Origin: Gnetum montanum
Lineage: Eukaryota; Streptophyta; Gnetopsida; Gnetales; Gnetaceae
Assembly (NCBI GenBank): GCA_015680685.1
Contig: MNCI01010150.1
Span: forward strand, 751,318 to 815,317
Direction: 5' to 3'
Length of the DNA: 64,000 nucleotides
Position 1 is the first letter of the stretch. The number at the start of each line of letters is the position of its first letter. Below are positions 1-10,177 of this stretch, one piece after another. The notes under the pieces were generated by a model. That model was not told the origin of the DNA, ran no database searches, and saw nothing but the letters and a program-made list of their open reading frames with translations. The translations under genes were made by a program, and so were the position numbers.

Positions 1-1190
1 TACCGGTGCATTGATCCAGACCATGATGGGATCATGGGTTTGGGCAGGCACTAGAGCATCGCCTCACTCTCATCAGCAAAGGTCAAGTCAGGCTCCTTCC
101 TTCCCTGGTCTCTCACCTACTTTTCCTTACCCATCCTGTCATGCTCCATTCAAGACCTTTATGCTGGAGCAAGGACGTGCACGCTGAAAGTCCCTGTCTG
201 ACGTTCACGTTGAGGGTTTCTAAGTGAAGAAGTTCACACTAGAGGCTAGTTTCGAGGCTTCATGCTGAAACCTCCACACCGCCTTCACACTGGGGTTTGT
301 CGTTGCATGCTAACTGCATGATGGAGCATTCACGCTGGGGTTTCTAGGGCATTCACGCTGGGGTTTCCAAGGCATTCACATTGGGGTTTCAGCTCCCTAC
401 ACGCTGAGGGTTTCTCTAGGGTGCACAGGCTAGGGGTTTTCATTTGACACTTCACGCCATGATCTTTATCACCTTTTTTACCTCCTTCGCACTGGATCAT
501 TGCCTTTCCCTGCCCCCTACGACCAGATCCTCACCTCCTCGTCACGCTGAATCTTCCACTGTTTCGCACTGCAGCTTAGCGTAGGTTCACGCTGAAGCTT
601 AGCTTAGGTTCACGCTGTTCTCTTTAGTTCTAGCTAGACTTTGGGTTCACACTTGCTACAGTGACAAAAGTAACTTGTCCTATTTTAAGTTAATTTTATT
701 AGGTATAAATCTTCATGCCCCTCGTTGCTCACGCCCACTCACCCTCGTAGAAAATCTACACTTTGAGTATTTTACTCTAAAATAAAATAAAAATAAACAC
801 AACGTTAGCTAAAAAACATATAAATATAAACAGACCAAGAATAAAGAAAAAGACTATATAGATATGCACTAGGCTAAATGTTACCCACATAAGACCTTCC
901 CTCTCATAGTGACTCCTATTGTCTAAACTAAACACCTTGGTGCATATTCTTCATCTTGTAGTCTCACACCTAATAAGGATTATAAATTGTACAATCAATT
1001 AGAAATCATAAACGAATAGGTACGGCCTGGTAAGGCCCTAAACTGCCGTGATTGGCCAGGTACAGCCTCAAACTGTCGTGCGACTAGGTGAGACGATAAA
1101 CCAACTTTAGCACACTTTGAGCATATTTAATATTTGAATTGGTGTCATAAAACAATAAGCAAACCCCCTCCCCCCTTGTTAACATTGCTT
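1..1190 (+). other. Element A leader and gag-less 5' internal region
   Basis: No ORF of interest. Bases 160-650 carry repeated CACGCTG-type words. Bases 660-1000 are AT-rich. Bases 1020-1090 hold two or three diverged copies of the repeat found ahead of pol in element B. The gag-protease ORF that fills 37825-41003 in B has no counterpart here, so about 3 kb appears deleted. No LTR end or PBS is visible at the left edge. Confidence 0.6.
166..650 (+). repeat. Degenerate CACGCTG-rich repeat in the leader of element A
   Basis: Short units of the form CACGCTG followed by gggtttc or aaacc recur irregularly, clearest at 330-410 where units of about 25 bp repeat. The same ACGCTG/CAGCGT words recur in the LTRs and leaders of B and F. 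Some copies are decayed to CATGCTG or CACACTG, as expected for CpG loss. Confidence 0.6.
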
Positions 1191-1206
1191 CCTGTTGCTT
1201 GGCAGG
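1188..1206 (+). promoter_or_regulatory. Putative 3' splice acceptor just before pol (element A)
   Basis: A pyrimidine-rich stretch ends in TTGGCAG|GAG, with AG at 1204-1205, eight bases before the pol ATG at 1214. Element B has CATTGACAG|GAG at the same place on the minus strand (AG at 37582-37583). Ogre elements, also of the Tat lineage, are known to splice an intron between protease and RT, so this position is plausible. I could not find a matching donor. Confidence 0.45.
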
Positions 1207-1213
1207 AGCAAGC

Positions 1214-4200
1214 ATGGATAGCAAGAAACTATTCACACCACTGTTCATCAATGGACCATACAGACCCATCCAACGGGAGATGATTAGAAAGTCCATTGAT
1301 TTAGGCACATCGACTTACGAAAACTCTGTGGCATCGATAGAGGAAATGATAGAACGCTTTCAGAGCATGATGAAATCGCTGGATATTGAAGCTGATAACA
1401 TCATCGAGGATCCATTAATTGAAATCCCCATCACTATGCCAAGTGGCAAAGTTAGGATACTAAAACTAAGTACTTTACTAGACCCACAACTTTTCAATGA
1501 CATAGCAAAAGTGCTAAAAAGAAACATCAAGAAATTTGCTTGGTCTTACATTGACATGCCTGGGCTAGACCCTTGAATAGTCCAGCACAACATCATACTC
1601 GATCTAAAGTTAAGACTAGTGAAACAAAAAGCACGTAAGGTTAAGCCTGAGGTAGCGTTGGCGGTCGCAATGAGATCACCAAACTTTATCAAGCTGGTTT
1701 CATTCGAGCTGTTGACTATGCTGACTGGGTATCCAACATGGTCATTGTCCCAAAGAAGAACGAAAGCATTTGCCTATGCATTGACTTCCGGGACCTCAAC
1801 TTAGCAACCATAAAAGATAACTTTCCTCTACCTAGTATTGATCAACTGGTTGACTCAACCGCTGGGCATGCATTATTATCTTTTATGGATGGCTTCTCGG
1901 GATATAATCAGATTCGGATTAACCCTAAACATCAACTCAGGAAAATGACACCATGGGGGACGTTTTGTTATACGATGATGCCCTTTGATTTAAACAATGC
2001 TAGTGCTACATATCAACGAGCGATGAATTTCATCTTTAGTGATTACATCCTTCACTCACTCAACGATTACGTAGACAATGTAGCGGTTAAATCGAAGACA
2101 CAAGAGCAGCACATACAAGACTTAGACTTGGTACTTAAGCATTGTTTAAAATATGACCTTAGACTAAACCCAAAGAAGTGTGTCTTTGGGGTCAAATCAG
2201 GAAAAATGCTAGGATTCATAGTTTCAGAAGAAAGGATTCGAGTAGAGCTCGATAAGGTGAAGGCTATCACAAACTTGCAACCACCAAGCAACCTTACCGA
2301 ACTTCAAGGCCTACAAGGTAGATTACAGTTCATTAGGCTCTTTATAGAAAAAATGACCGATAAGTTGAAATCCATGAACCATTTGCTACACAAGAGTGTG
2401 CATTTTCAATGGACCCCACAATGCTAGGAAGCCTTTGACAATATCAAAATGGCACTGACTCAATTACCAACAGTTTATTCCCCTCAGAACAATAAACCAT
2501 TCTACATCTACCTTGCCACATTGGATTCATCAATCGTGTCTATGCTTTGCCAGAAATGAGATGATGGAACTGAAGTTCCTGTTTACTCTTAAGCCACGCA
2601 TTAGTAGCCTATGAAAAAAAATACAATGAAGTGGAGAGGTCATGTTTAGCCCTTATCTTTTCTCTGAAGAAATGGTGACATTATCTCTTTCAAAACCAAG
2701 TAAACATAATCTACAAAAATAATGTACTCAGAGAGATCACAAACAACATGTATGAATCAAGTAAGATAGCTTGATGGAAGGCAATGATTGTTGAGTTTGA
2801 CCTACATTACATAGCCCAATCATCCATCAAAGGTCAAGCTATAGTCAATCAGATGACCGCATCACCAACACAAGATCAAGCAACGATTAATCTAGAGTTT
2901 CCAGATGAAAACGTAAGCATAATAGACATAGTACCTGATAACTATGATGCAATATTAAACTTTGATGGAGCATTCACCTCCCAAGGGGGAAGTGCTGCCA
3001 CCGTTATCAAATATCCCTCTGGGGAGATCCAACCCTTTGCTTACCTATTTAACTTTCCTTGTACCAATAACGTAGCAGAGTATGAAGGTCTCCTCAGAGG
3101 CCTCATGGCAGCACAAGCTTCAAACATCACACGTCTCGTAGTTAGAGGTGACTCATAGTTAATCATAAACCAAGTCAAAGACATTTACACAGGCAAAGCA
3201 TCTCATCTACAACCCTACTGTGACCTGACGAAACACTTGTTGAAATAGTTTATAAATATAGAGCTACAACATGTGCCTAGAAATGATAATACCATTGTAG
3301 ATGCACTAGCCATGTTAGCTCTAAATATCTCACCTGATATGTTTCTTGCGTTGCCCAGTTCCATCGCGAGCAGCGACAAGCCCATAACTGATGCTCCCGA
3401 TGAACTCCCCATAGCATCCGTTAGCATGACACACGCCGTAGAATGGTACAATGACATCAAAGAGTACCTTCTACATGGCAAACCACCTCAATATCTAACG
3501 AATGCTCAGAAGGATGTAGTACGAAAATTCTCTAGACAATATACACTAGTAGGAGATACACTATGTTATAGATCCTACGAAGGCATCCTGTTAACATGCG
3601 GTAGTAGTACCGATGGCCAAACCATCGTGGAACAAGTTCATGAAGGACTATGCGGAGGGCACATAGCACCTAAAGCAATGGCAACAAAAATCAGACGTTT
3701 AGACTATTATTGGCCACATATGGAGTACGATTGATTCTCCAAGGTCAAGAGTTGCAATATATGTCAAAAGCACAGTAATATTATACATGTTCCACTAATG
3801 AATTGCATACGACTCAAATCACATGGCCTTTACAGAAACGGGGGTTAGACATTATAGGACCAATAACTCCCCCATCTTCTGTGGGACATAGCTTTATCAT
3901 AACCATAATAGAATACTTTACTAAATGGGTAGAAGTTATTCCCCTTAGAAAAACCACATCAAAAAAAGTATGCAACTTCATCTTAGAAAATATTATGACC
4001 CGTTTTGGCATCTCGATGACTATCATCACTGACAACAGGCCACAATTTATTAGTGTCAAAACAAAAATGTTCTATGAGAGCCTAGGTATTAAACACTCAT
4101 TTTCATCACCTTACTACCCTTAGAGCAATGGACAAGCAGAAGCCACAAACAAGATTGTTATCTCAGTGCTTAAGAAGATGCTTACTCAGAGCAAGAAAAG

Positions 4201-4681
4201 ATGGCACGAGTAGCTAGTATACGCGTTATGGGCCTACCAAACTACACATCAGACATCCACAGGTAAAACACCATATAGTCTTATTTATGGATCAGAAGCT
4301 ATTTTTCTTGTGGAGTTGCAGGTACCATCCCTAAGGATCACACTCTCTGGACTCCTTGATGAAGGTCAAAACAATGCCTTGCGCATTGTTGACCTCGACT
4401 CAGTGGAAGAAGAATGCACACGAACACTTGATCAAATTGAGTGGTATCAAAAGCAACAAAGATGGTACCATCAACACGATATTCACAAGCACCTGATCAA
4501 AGAAGGTGACCTTGTTCTTAAGGCGATTTTTGAACATGCGGATAAGTTCTCAGCCAACTAGGAAGGGCCTTACTTGGTCACCAAAGCATACGATAATGGA
4601 ACATTTAAGCTAGCTGATATAAACGGTAATGAGCTTGCTCATCCAACGAACCACATGTACCTTAAGCCATTTCACGTCTAA
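1214..4681 (+). pseudogene. Element A pol (RT, two RNase H domains, integrase), decayed
   Basis: In an intact relative this polyprotein copies element RNA and integrates the cDNA. The frame begins MDSKKLFTPL. The RT region has FMDGFSGYNQI near 1885-1920 and TPWGTFCYTMMPF; the catalytic YVDD box is YVDN near 2068. A degenerate first RNase H follows (FYIYLATLDSS, near 2500), then a second RNase H (ILNFDGAF near 2955, CTNNVAEYEGLL near 3060). Integrase has a zinc-finger-like region near 3640-3780 and core motifs GLDIIGP (3845), TDNRPQF (4028) and NGQAEATNK (about 4127). At least eight stops and frame changes break it (for example 1576, 2425, 3158, 3734, 4123, 4561). The frame closes at TAA 4679-4681. 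Inactive copy; domain identity is secure from order and motifs. Confidence 0.9.
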
Positions 4682-4690
4682 ACATTACAG

Positions 4691-5304
4691 GTATGTGTAT
4701 GTCTTGGAATCATGACGGTAAACTGATACCACAGAACATCCTGGAATCATGATAGTAAACTGATACCACAAAACATCCTGGAATCATGACGGTAAACTGA
4801 TACCACAGTATGTCCTAGAATCATGATGGTAAACTGATACAATAGAACATCCTGGTGACATGATGATAAATCGACATCATAGAGCTCTGTCCGACATGAC
4901 ACTAAACTGTCACACTCATTCACCAGAGTCTGCTAAGACTATAAACTAGCTTGCCTCTTCATAGTCCTCCACGACTATAAACTAGCATCGCACCGTTTGC
5001 TACGACGATAAACTAGCAACGTCCAATGGGTTATGACGTAAAACTAACCCACAATAGTCCACTAAGACTATAAACTAGTAAGATCATCTCTGGCACATTC
5101 ATCTGCTACTGTAATTCATGACATTTCTTCATCAACACTTGCCACATCATTCATCACATCGACTCTGACAACACTATTGTTGCTCATTTTGTTTACCTTA
5201 AGTTTCACATGATGCCTCCATTTGCATCAACCACATTCTTGTCTAAAGTATTCGCTAACTCATTCACTTGTGGTTTTCTTGTCTTTTTTGAGTTGTTTTT
5301 ACAG
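4691..5304 (+). other. Putative intron between pol and small ORF (element A)
   Basis: Ten bases after the pol stop the sequence reads CAG|GTATGT, a textbook plant splice donor (GT at 4691). At 5285-5305 a T-rich tract ends TTTTTACAG|G, a good acceptor (AG at 5303-5304), followed at once by an ATG. Element B has AAG|GTATGC and TTTGTAG|G at the same two places (34047 and 33514, minus strand). The interval is filled with tandem repeats. Splicing is predicted, not shown. Confidence 0.5.
4706..5080 (+). repeat. 37-bp tandem repeat array after pol (element A)
   Basis: Units start at 4706, 4743, 4780, 4817 and 4854, exactly 37 bp apart, each with the core GGTAAACTGATACCAC or close to it. From about 4880 to 5080 the array continues as diverged units keeping the words CGACTATAAACTAGC and GATAAACTAGC. 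No unique spacers lie between units. The matching region of B is 33740-34040. Confidence 0.85.
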
Positions 5305-5305
5305 G

Positions 5306-5473
5306 ATGACACCCAGTGGTGCTCGTACACGGATACACTTCATCACCGTGACAAGGTGCCACATTGTTTCTGATGCACGCAACTAGGTTAATCAATCTAT
5401 TCAAAAGTACATTCCCAGTTCCTGATACATTCTCCATTTCCCCAACACTCTCATTCCCTTTCTTACCCAGTAA
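5306..5473 (+). pseudogene. Small ORF after pol of element A, function unknown
   Basis: The frame opens with ATG directly after the putative acceptor and reads MTPSGARTRIHFITVTRCH, closing at TAA 5471-5473 after 55 codons, with two in-frame stops (TAG at about codon 27, TGA at about codon 40). Element B keeps the same ORF open for 63 codons (33321-33512, minus), sharing MTP-G--TR-HFIT and KYIPSS. The first stop in A is CAG in B, a C-to-T decay. I recognise no family. Differences between A and B show no strong third-position bias, so a coding role is not proven. Its place after pol, behind an acceptor, is where env-like genes sit in some plant elements. Confidence 0.4.
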
Positions 5474-6155
5474 TAGTTCCTAGATACACCCAGCACATCT
5501 CAAAAATTTGAGCATACTGTTGCATGCTGCGACACTCTCAAGCAGTTGCAACACATAACACGACACATGCACATGAGTGCAAAATTGAAAGAAAGCTCGT
5601 TCCAAAAATAAAACAAAAAAAACAAAAAAAAAAAAAAGAGCAAAAGAAAAAGAAAAAGAAAAGATCAAAGAGCAAAGAGCAAAATGAACCACAAGATCGT
5701 TGGCACTTCCCATACAAGCCCCAAGCAAGAAGGCAGTTGTCTTGGAAAGAACTGTTCGTGCCTCAAACCATCATGTTACACCCCATTGCATGGCTTTGGT
5801 TGTGAAAACAAGTTCTCTTAAACCTGATACAAGAGTCTTGTTCCTCCAAAGGATGCACACCTCATGCCATGGTTCGAAGTCTGCCAAATACTGGCTATCG
5901 ACGAGGACCAACATGGGTCGTTAACACAGATGAACACTCCTCTCCTACACCTGAACAATCCCTTAATTAATTCTCAATCCCACAGTTGCAAACATCTCCA
6001 TTGGACATCATCTCAAAACTTCATTCCCCAATCCCAGGTACTTATGAACACAGTGCAAGGATATCTGGCCAAGTGTCAAAGGACAATGCTACTAAGTTTC
6101 TTGTGGTGTTTTGTACTTCTTTGTCGATGCTTCTTGGGTCGATTCCTCCAAGTGT
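5474..6155 (+). other. Element A region between small ORF and 3' LTR
   Basis: Mostly noncoding. Bases 5596-5670 are an A-rich run (AAAAAG, AAGAAA) that gives lysine-rich ORFs by composition alone. Bases 5700-5924 hold a 74-codon ORF beginning MALPIQAPSKK whose N-terminal half matches a minus-strand ORF of element B (32941-33144, MALPIQALGGK). Nucleotide similarity is shared in more than one frame, so this may be common ancestry rather than a gene. Confidence 0.5.
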
Positions 6156-6172
6156 CAACAAAGAGGGGCCAA
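6156..6172 (+). promoter_or_regulatory. Polypurine tract of element A
   Basis: CAACAAAGAGGGGCCAA lies immediately before the TG that opens the 3' LTR. Element B has the close relative CAATAAAGAGGGACCAA (minus strand of 32586-32602). In LTR elements this tract primes plus-strand DNA synthesis. Confidence 0.8.
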
Positions 6173-7720
6173 TGAAACACCACAAAAATTTGGACCTAAT
6201 ACTTTCGGACAAGAATCGAGCTAAGTCATAATGCTTCCCAACATGACCAAAACTTGCGAACTTCAAAAACAACATCAAACGGAGTCGAATCAAGCAAGTA
6301 AAAGTTCCTTGAGATCCATTGGAGATGACATCAAAATTTGGCTACAATAACTGCAAGTTTTAAACTCAAAACACTTAGTTTTGACTAAGTATACTTCTTG
6401 CACACAGGCCTGCATGCCCAACGTGCAGCTCAGCGTGCAACAACTTTTGGGCCCCAAAAAATGAGCCAAAACAGGCCAGAATTGAGTGTTTGGACCCCCC
6501 CCCAAGACCTTCAGCAAGGTCCCCAATAGCTCTCAGCCTTCTAAAAATCAAATTTTGGACCCTAAATGATGCATTTTCATGTGTGTACGCTGGGTACATT
6601 TTGGTGTACACTGACCAGCGTACACCACCAAAAACGGCCCAAAACAAGCATCAAAGAGCAAGATTTTCACCTAAAATTGACTCCTAGAGGTAGGGAAACT
6701 ATTGGGCATCATCAAAAGCATCTAAAAATCAAATTTTGGGCTCCAAATGATGGGTTTTCATTCATGCACACCTAATGCGCAGCACAACGTATGCCACTTG
6801 AAGCCTTCTGAAACCGTATTAGATCAAGTCCAAATGAGCTGAAAATCAATAGGAAGCATTCTCATGACACCAGAGCTCAAATCCAAGGGCATGTTCAAGA
6901 TTCTCTATTGAAACAGTAATGTTCATTTGTAAAGTTCAATTCTTTTATATTGGTCAAGACTGTATGTTGGGTTCATACGCCCAGCGTGTACATGTTGGCA
7001 TGTAGCACGCTATACAGTTGTAATATTCTTTGCACTCGAGAAACGCAGCCACATGTCATTTGACCTAAAATTTTCTCATCAACAGCCACTCATATCACTC
7101 CGAATCCGAATTTCACGTCCTAAAACCTATAAAAATCCCAATTTTCCACAGAAAAGGGGGGGGATAAAAAAAGACATTGGGAGACGATTGGGAACACTAA
7201 CCCTACATGCTGGACTTCCAACCCTATAGGCTGGACTTCTACCCTGCATGTTGGACTTCTACCCTGCACGTTGACCATATAGTCTTCACGCTGTGCCTGT
7301 AGTCCAAACCAGCATACCATCATCCCTCCACATCCATCGGGGCTCTTCGTCCACCTTGTGTCAGATCCACAACTGCGTTCAGACCGGTGCACTGTAATCT
7401 TCATCTTGCAATAAAATTGCTTCATTTTTGATCAAGATTTGTTACAGTTTTCATTCATTCTTGCTTACCTCTTTGTTTATATTCCTGCACATTTATGTTC
7501 TGGTTTACGTTTATTACACTGTTTACAAATAACCCAACGTATTGCACATTGGCATACTTTTGGGGAAATCCTTGTCTGATTTGTGTGCAGACCACCCAAG
7601 GTACTCTACCTTCATCAGTTCTAGCTCACCCTCAAGTGAAGGTAGAGTATTCTGTGTCTGTCTGCAGATCTCTTAGTGCTTGTTCATTCTAGCCTTGTAC
7701 TGACGATCTCATACAGTACA
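6173..7720 (+). repeat. 3' LTR of element A
   Basis: It opens TGAAACACCAC, as in F (TGAAACATCAC) and B (TGAAAATAGCAC, reverse), and ends TACAGTACA at 7720 exactly where Athila RT sequence resumes. TATAAAAAT at 7128-7136 is the likely TATA box; F has TATAAAAAC in the same setting. AATAAA at 7410-7415 lies next to the motif ACCGGTGCACTGTA that F also carries at 63462. The pieces CTTGTCTGAT and ACCACCCAAGGTACTCTACC near the end are shared with F. Length about 1.55 kb. Confidence 0.85.
7128..7136 (+). promoter_or_regulatory. TATA box of element A 3' LTR
   Basis: TATAAAAAT followed by CCCAATTTTCCAC. Element F has TATAAAAAC then CCCACTTTTCCAC at 63242, so the block is conserved between copies while the surrounding LTR diverges. 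Confidence 0.6.
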
Positions 7721-9385
7721 CCATTCACTATCAACAATGGGGTAAATTAACCCAGCCTTTAGAACTTGTTCAATTTCTTCTTTAACTACTTGCTTAACCT
7801 TTGGGTTCAGTCATCTCTGTGGTTCTTGTTGAGGCTTCATAGAGGGATCAATGTAAATTCTATGTTGGCATATCCTAGGATCTATTCTAGCTAATTTGGG
7901 ATATAACCAAGCAAAGGCTTTTGACCATTTGTTTACCATCTTCAGCAATCTTTCTTTTTGTTGAGGAGTGAGCTTAGCATTAATGATTATCAATTTTCTA
8001 GTCTTGATAAATGCATACTTCATACCAGTGGGTAATGGTTTTAATTCAAGGGGATATTTCTTAAACTTGTCAGGGATTTCCAACTTCTCCCAGTTGATAT
8101 ATTTGGTGTTAGTACTTGGAAGTTGGTGATGGAATTGCTCTAATATATCTATGCTATCGATGTAGGCACAAGTCAAGCTCTTAGTTGGTTCCATGCATAA
8201 AGTTGAATTGCTTTCTTGGTTAGCTATAAGCCATTGGGTGTCATCCTTTCTTGTGGTTGCCGCATATAGTCATCTTTGTATGTTAGTTACTTGTGCACAT
8301 TGGTTGCATGTAGGTAATGTTAAGCATTGTACAAACTAGGACTTTTGCATGTAGTTACATCTTATGTCACTGTATGTGATGCATGGAACTTTCTTCTTCT
8401 CGATCATCCTAAATGTATTTTCTTTTGATATCTCTAGGAAAAGATCACTTATTCCTAGTGAACATAAATCATACTTAGCCATGCCCTTTCCATTATGATT
8501 AGGAAGTCCCGCTTACAGTTGTTGACTTGGATCACTAGGAAATCAGTTGAATACGACCATCGACAAACAGTGGTAACAATGTTCACCACTAGTCCCAATG
8601 GAACAATGATGGACTGGTTGGCTAACTCCAAACAAATGTTACTCTTCTTTAGTGGAGGTAGGTTCTAGCCTTTATACATTTCTTGAGAGATTAAGCTAAC
8701 ACCAAAATTTGAATCCAAAAGAGCTTTCCAAGGCTCATTTCTAGTGATTTGCAAACAAATAAGAGGACTTCCAGGATTAGAGAATTTCCTAGGAAGATGG
8801 CTAGCTTTAATCCAATTAGTGATGGTGTGATTTAACATGATAGTGTGCATTGAGTGTAGTTTTTGGTTCGAAGGAAGGTCCAAAGATTCGAACAATGGTG
8901 ATGTGTTTGGAGAATTAGCTGCTTGTGGTTGTAAGGACTTGGTTGAACTGTTGGTTCTAAAGAAAGGTCTTTTCTTTGATCAATTGTCCAAACTAATAGT
9001 AGGTTGAAGATTAACAACCCTTGTAGCATTATGTTGCTATGGTTGGATAGGAAGCTTGCCCTGCATATTTGGAGCAGGTGGTAATGGAGTTGAGGGTGGA
9101 AGATATGTAAATAGATGAGAAGGATAGTATTTATGTGGAGTGTCACCCCTAAAAGAAAAATTTCTATAGTACTTAGGGGTCTGGTAGTGAGGCTGAAAAG
9201 TAATGTAACTAGTAGACTCACATGGAGAGATTGGTTGCTAAACATAATACCTGTATGGATCAGGTTGATGGTAAGGGTACTGTTGAATTGGTGGTGGAAT
9301 TCCTCATGCTTGTGGGTGTTGGCATTGTTGATACTATTCATTTGGTTGTGGTGGAGCTCCACTCAGATAATATGTCAAGGGTTGG
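7721..9385 (-). pseudogene. Element D gag C-terminus, protease and N-terminal RT
   Basis: Reading from 9385 down: a proline/glutamine/tyrosine-rich gag tail (GAPPQPNE, QQYPYHQPDPYRYY), then PFFRTN, then a protease-like region with ALLDSNFGVSLISQEMY near 8690, where the expected DSG is DSN. Next come a cysteine-containing segment (KKKVPCITYSDI) and the RT entry, AFAWLYPKLARIDPRICQHR and LNPKVKQVVKEEIEQ. It stops at VDSEW where element A is inserted, just before the expected VSPLVIVPKK. The RT catalytic domain is therefore not here. Several in-frame stops. Order and motifs fit Athila gag-pol; the protease assignment rests on the LLDS motif and position. Confidence 0.8.
9381..9385. repeat. Target site duplication, left side of E
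   Basis: GTTGG directly before the LTR start at 9386. The partner at 16480-16484 is GTTGA, 4 of 5 identical. Joining the flanks gives AAGGGTTGATGAAACTACC, matching gag inside E (AAGGTTGGTGGAACTACC). Confidence 0.8.
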
Positions 9386-10165
9386 TGATGAGTGGCGAGG
9401 TACCCCTACACTCAATCATACGAATACGATCATTTCACGCGCGATCTAGTCGAACTCCAAGGACTAAGTGCTTACGCACCTTAATGGAACACTCAGGGTT
9501 AATCAATAATTGTCTTCCAAAACTTACTTGTATTGTCATAGTTGTATGGTTAAGTAAGCTTGAGGTATATAATTTTTATAGCTTTTATAATTTTTATGTC
9601 TTATGCTAATAAAGGAAAGGGAGAGAGAACTAAGTGACTAACTTATATTAACTATTCATTAACTAAGTTCTAAATGTTCCTAACATTAGTATCCATTCCC
9701 ACTTTCTATACACATCTTGAACTAGTGCAATGCTGCTGGGATTACCAAATGCTAATCGTTACTAGGTTACCAAGTGCTATACGCATGCTCGAAGTGGTTG
9801 TAATGAGTGTACTTAACTAAGAAAGTTGAAGGTTGAGAGAGAGATTAATTAACTAGGAAAGAATTAAACAATCAACAAGAATTAATTACTAGTTAGCTTA
9901 ATCTGTATGCTACAAGGTTTATCATAAAGTTCATCTTTATTGTTGTACACACATTTGTGCTTAGGTACAAATTTCTCAAATAAAGATTCATTCACTCTAT
10001 GACTCCTAATGTGGGCACACAGGAATTATTCTAACTCTGGAATGACTAAATTGCAAGAGTTTGACTAAGGGCCTAACTCTAACTATTGAAACAAAGGGCA
10101 TTGCCTCTTATTTATAGAAGATGAGGCAAGACAAGATATTTTGTATGCGATATCGTAGCTCATCA
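9386..10165 (-). repeat. 3' LTR of element E
   Basis: On the plus strand it runs from TGATGAGTGGCGAGG to TCGTAGCTCATCA. Read on the minus strand it has GATATCG-type words in U3, TATAAATAAGAGG, and an R-region hairpin (TTGTACCTAAGCACAAAT then GTACAA) followed by AATAAAG. Length 780 bp, 35 bp shorter than its partner, which has extra GATATC-like units. Confidence 0.9.
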
Positions 10166-10177
10166 TACCCCCATGAC
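10166..10177 (-). promoter_or_regulatory. Polypurine tract of element E
   Basis: Minus strand GTCATGGGGGTA abuts the LTR. Element C has GTTGTGGGGGTA at the same place (46309-46320). Confidence 0.8.

Larger units (their letters stand above)
1..7720 (+). mobile_element. Element A: Tat-lineage Ty3/gypsy LTR retrotransposon, 5' end outside window
   Basis: Order seen: repeat-rich leader, pol, repeat-filled putative intron, small ORF, polypurine tract, 3' LTR. Pol has RT, a degenerate RNase H, a second RNase H and then integrase; the extra RNase H is a known mark of the Tat lineage. Element B (reverse, 30623-43889) is a relative that matches it throughout. The gag and protease ORF present in B is missing here, so A could not have moved alone even before decay. 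The right end is precise: the LTR ends at 7720 and the next base continues an Athila RT gene (element D). Its 5' LTR and left target duplication are not in the window. Confidence 0.88.

Noticed and set aside
1-40. Left edge as the end of the A 5' LTR, because of ACCGGTGCA
   Set aside because: Only nine bases match the LTR motif; no LTR end or PBS follows.
4706-4890. Regular 37-bp repeats as a CRISPR array
   Set aside because: Units are tandem with no unique spacers, in a plant retrotransposon, with no cas genes.
5524-5805. Lys-rich 93-codon ORF
   Set aside because: Created by the A-rich run at 5600-5670; no similar frame in element B.
8832-9362. 176-codon minus-strand ORF as a separate protein
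   Set aside because: Shifted frame of the Pro/Gln/Tyr-rich gag tail of D; the true frame has QQYPYHQPDPYR.
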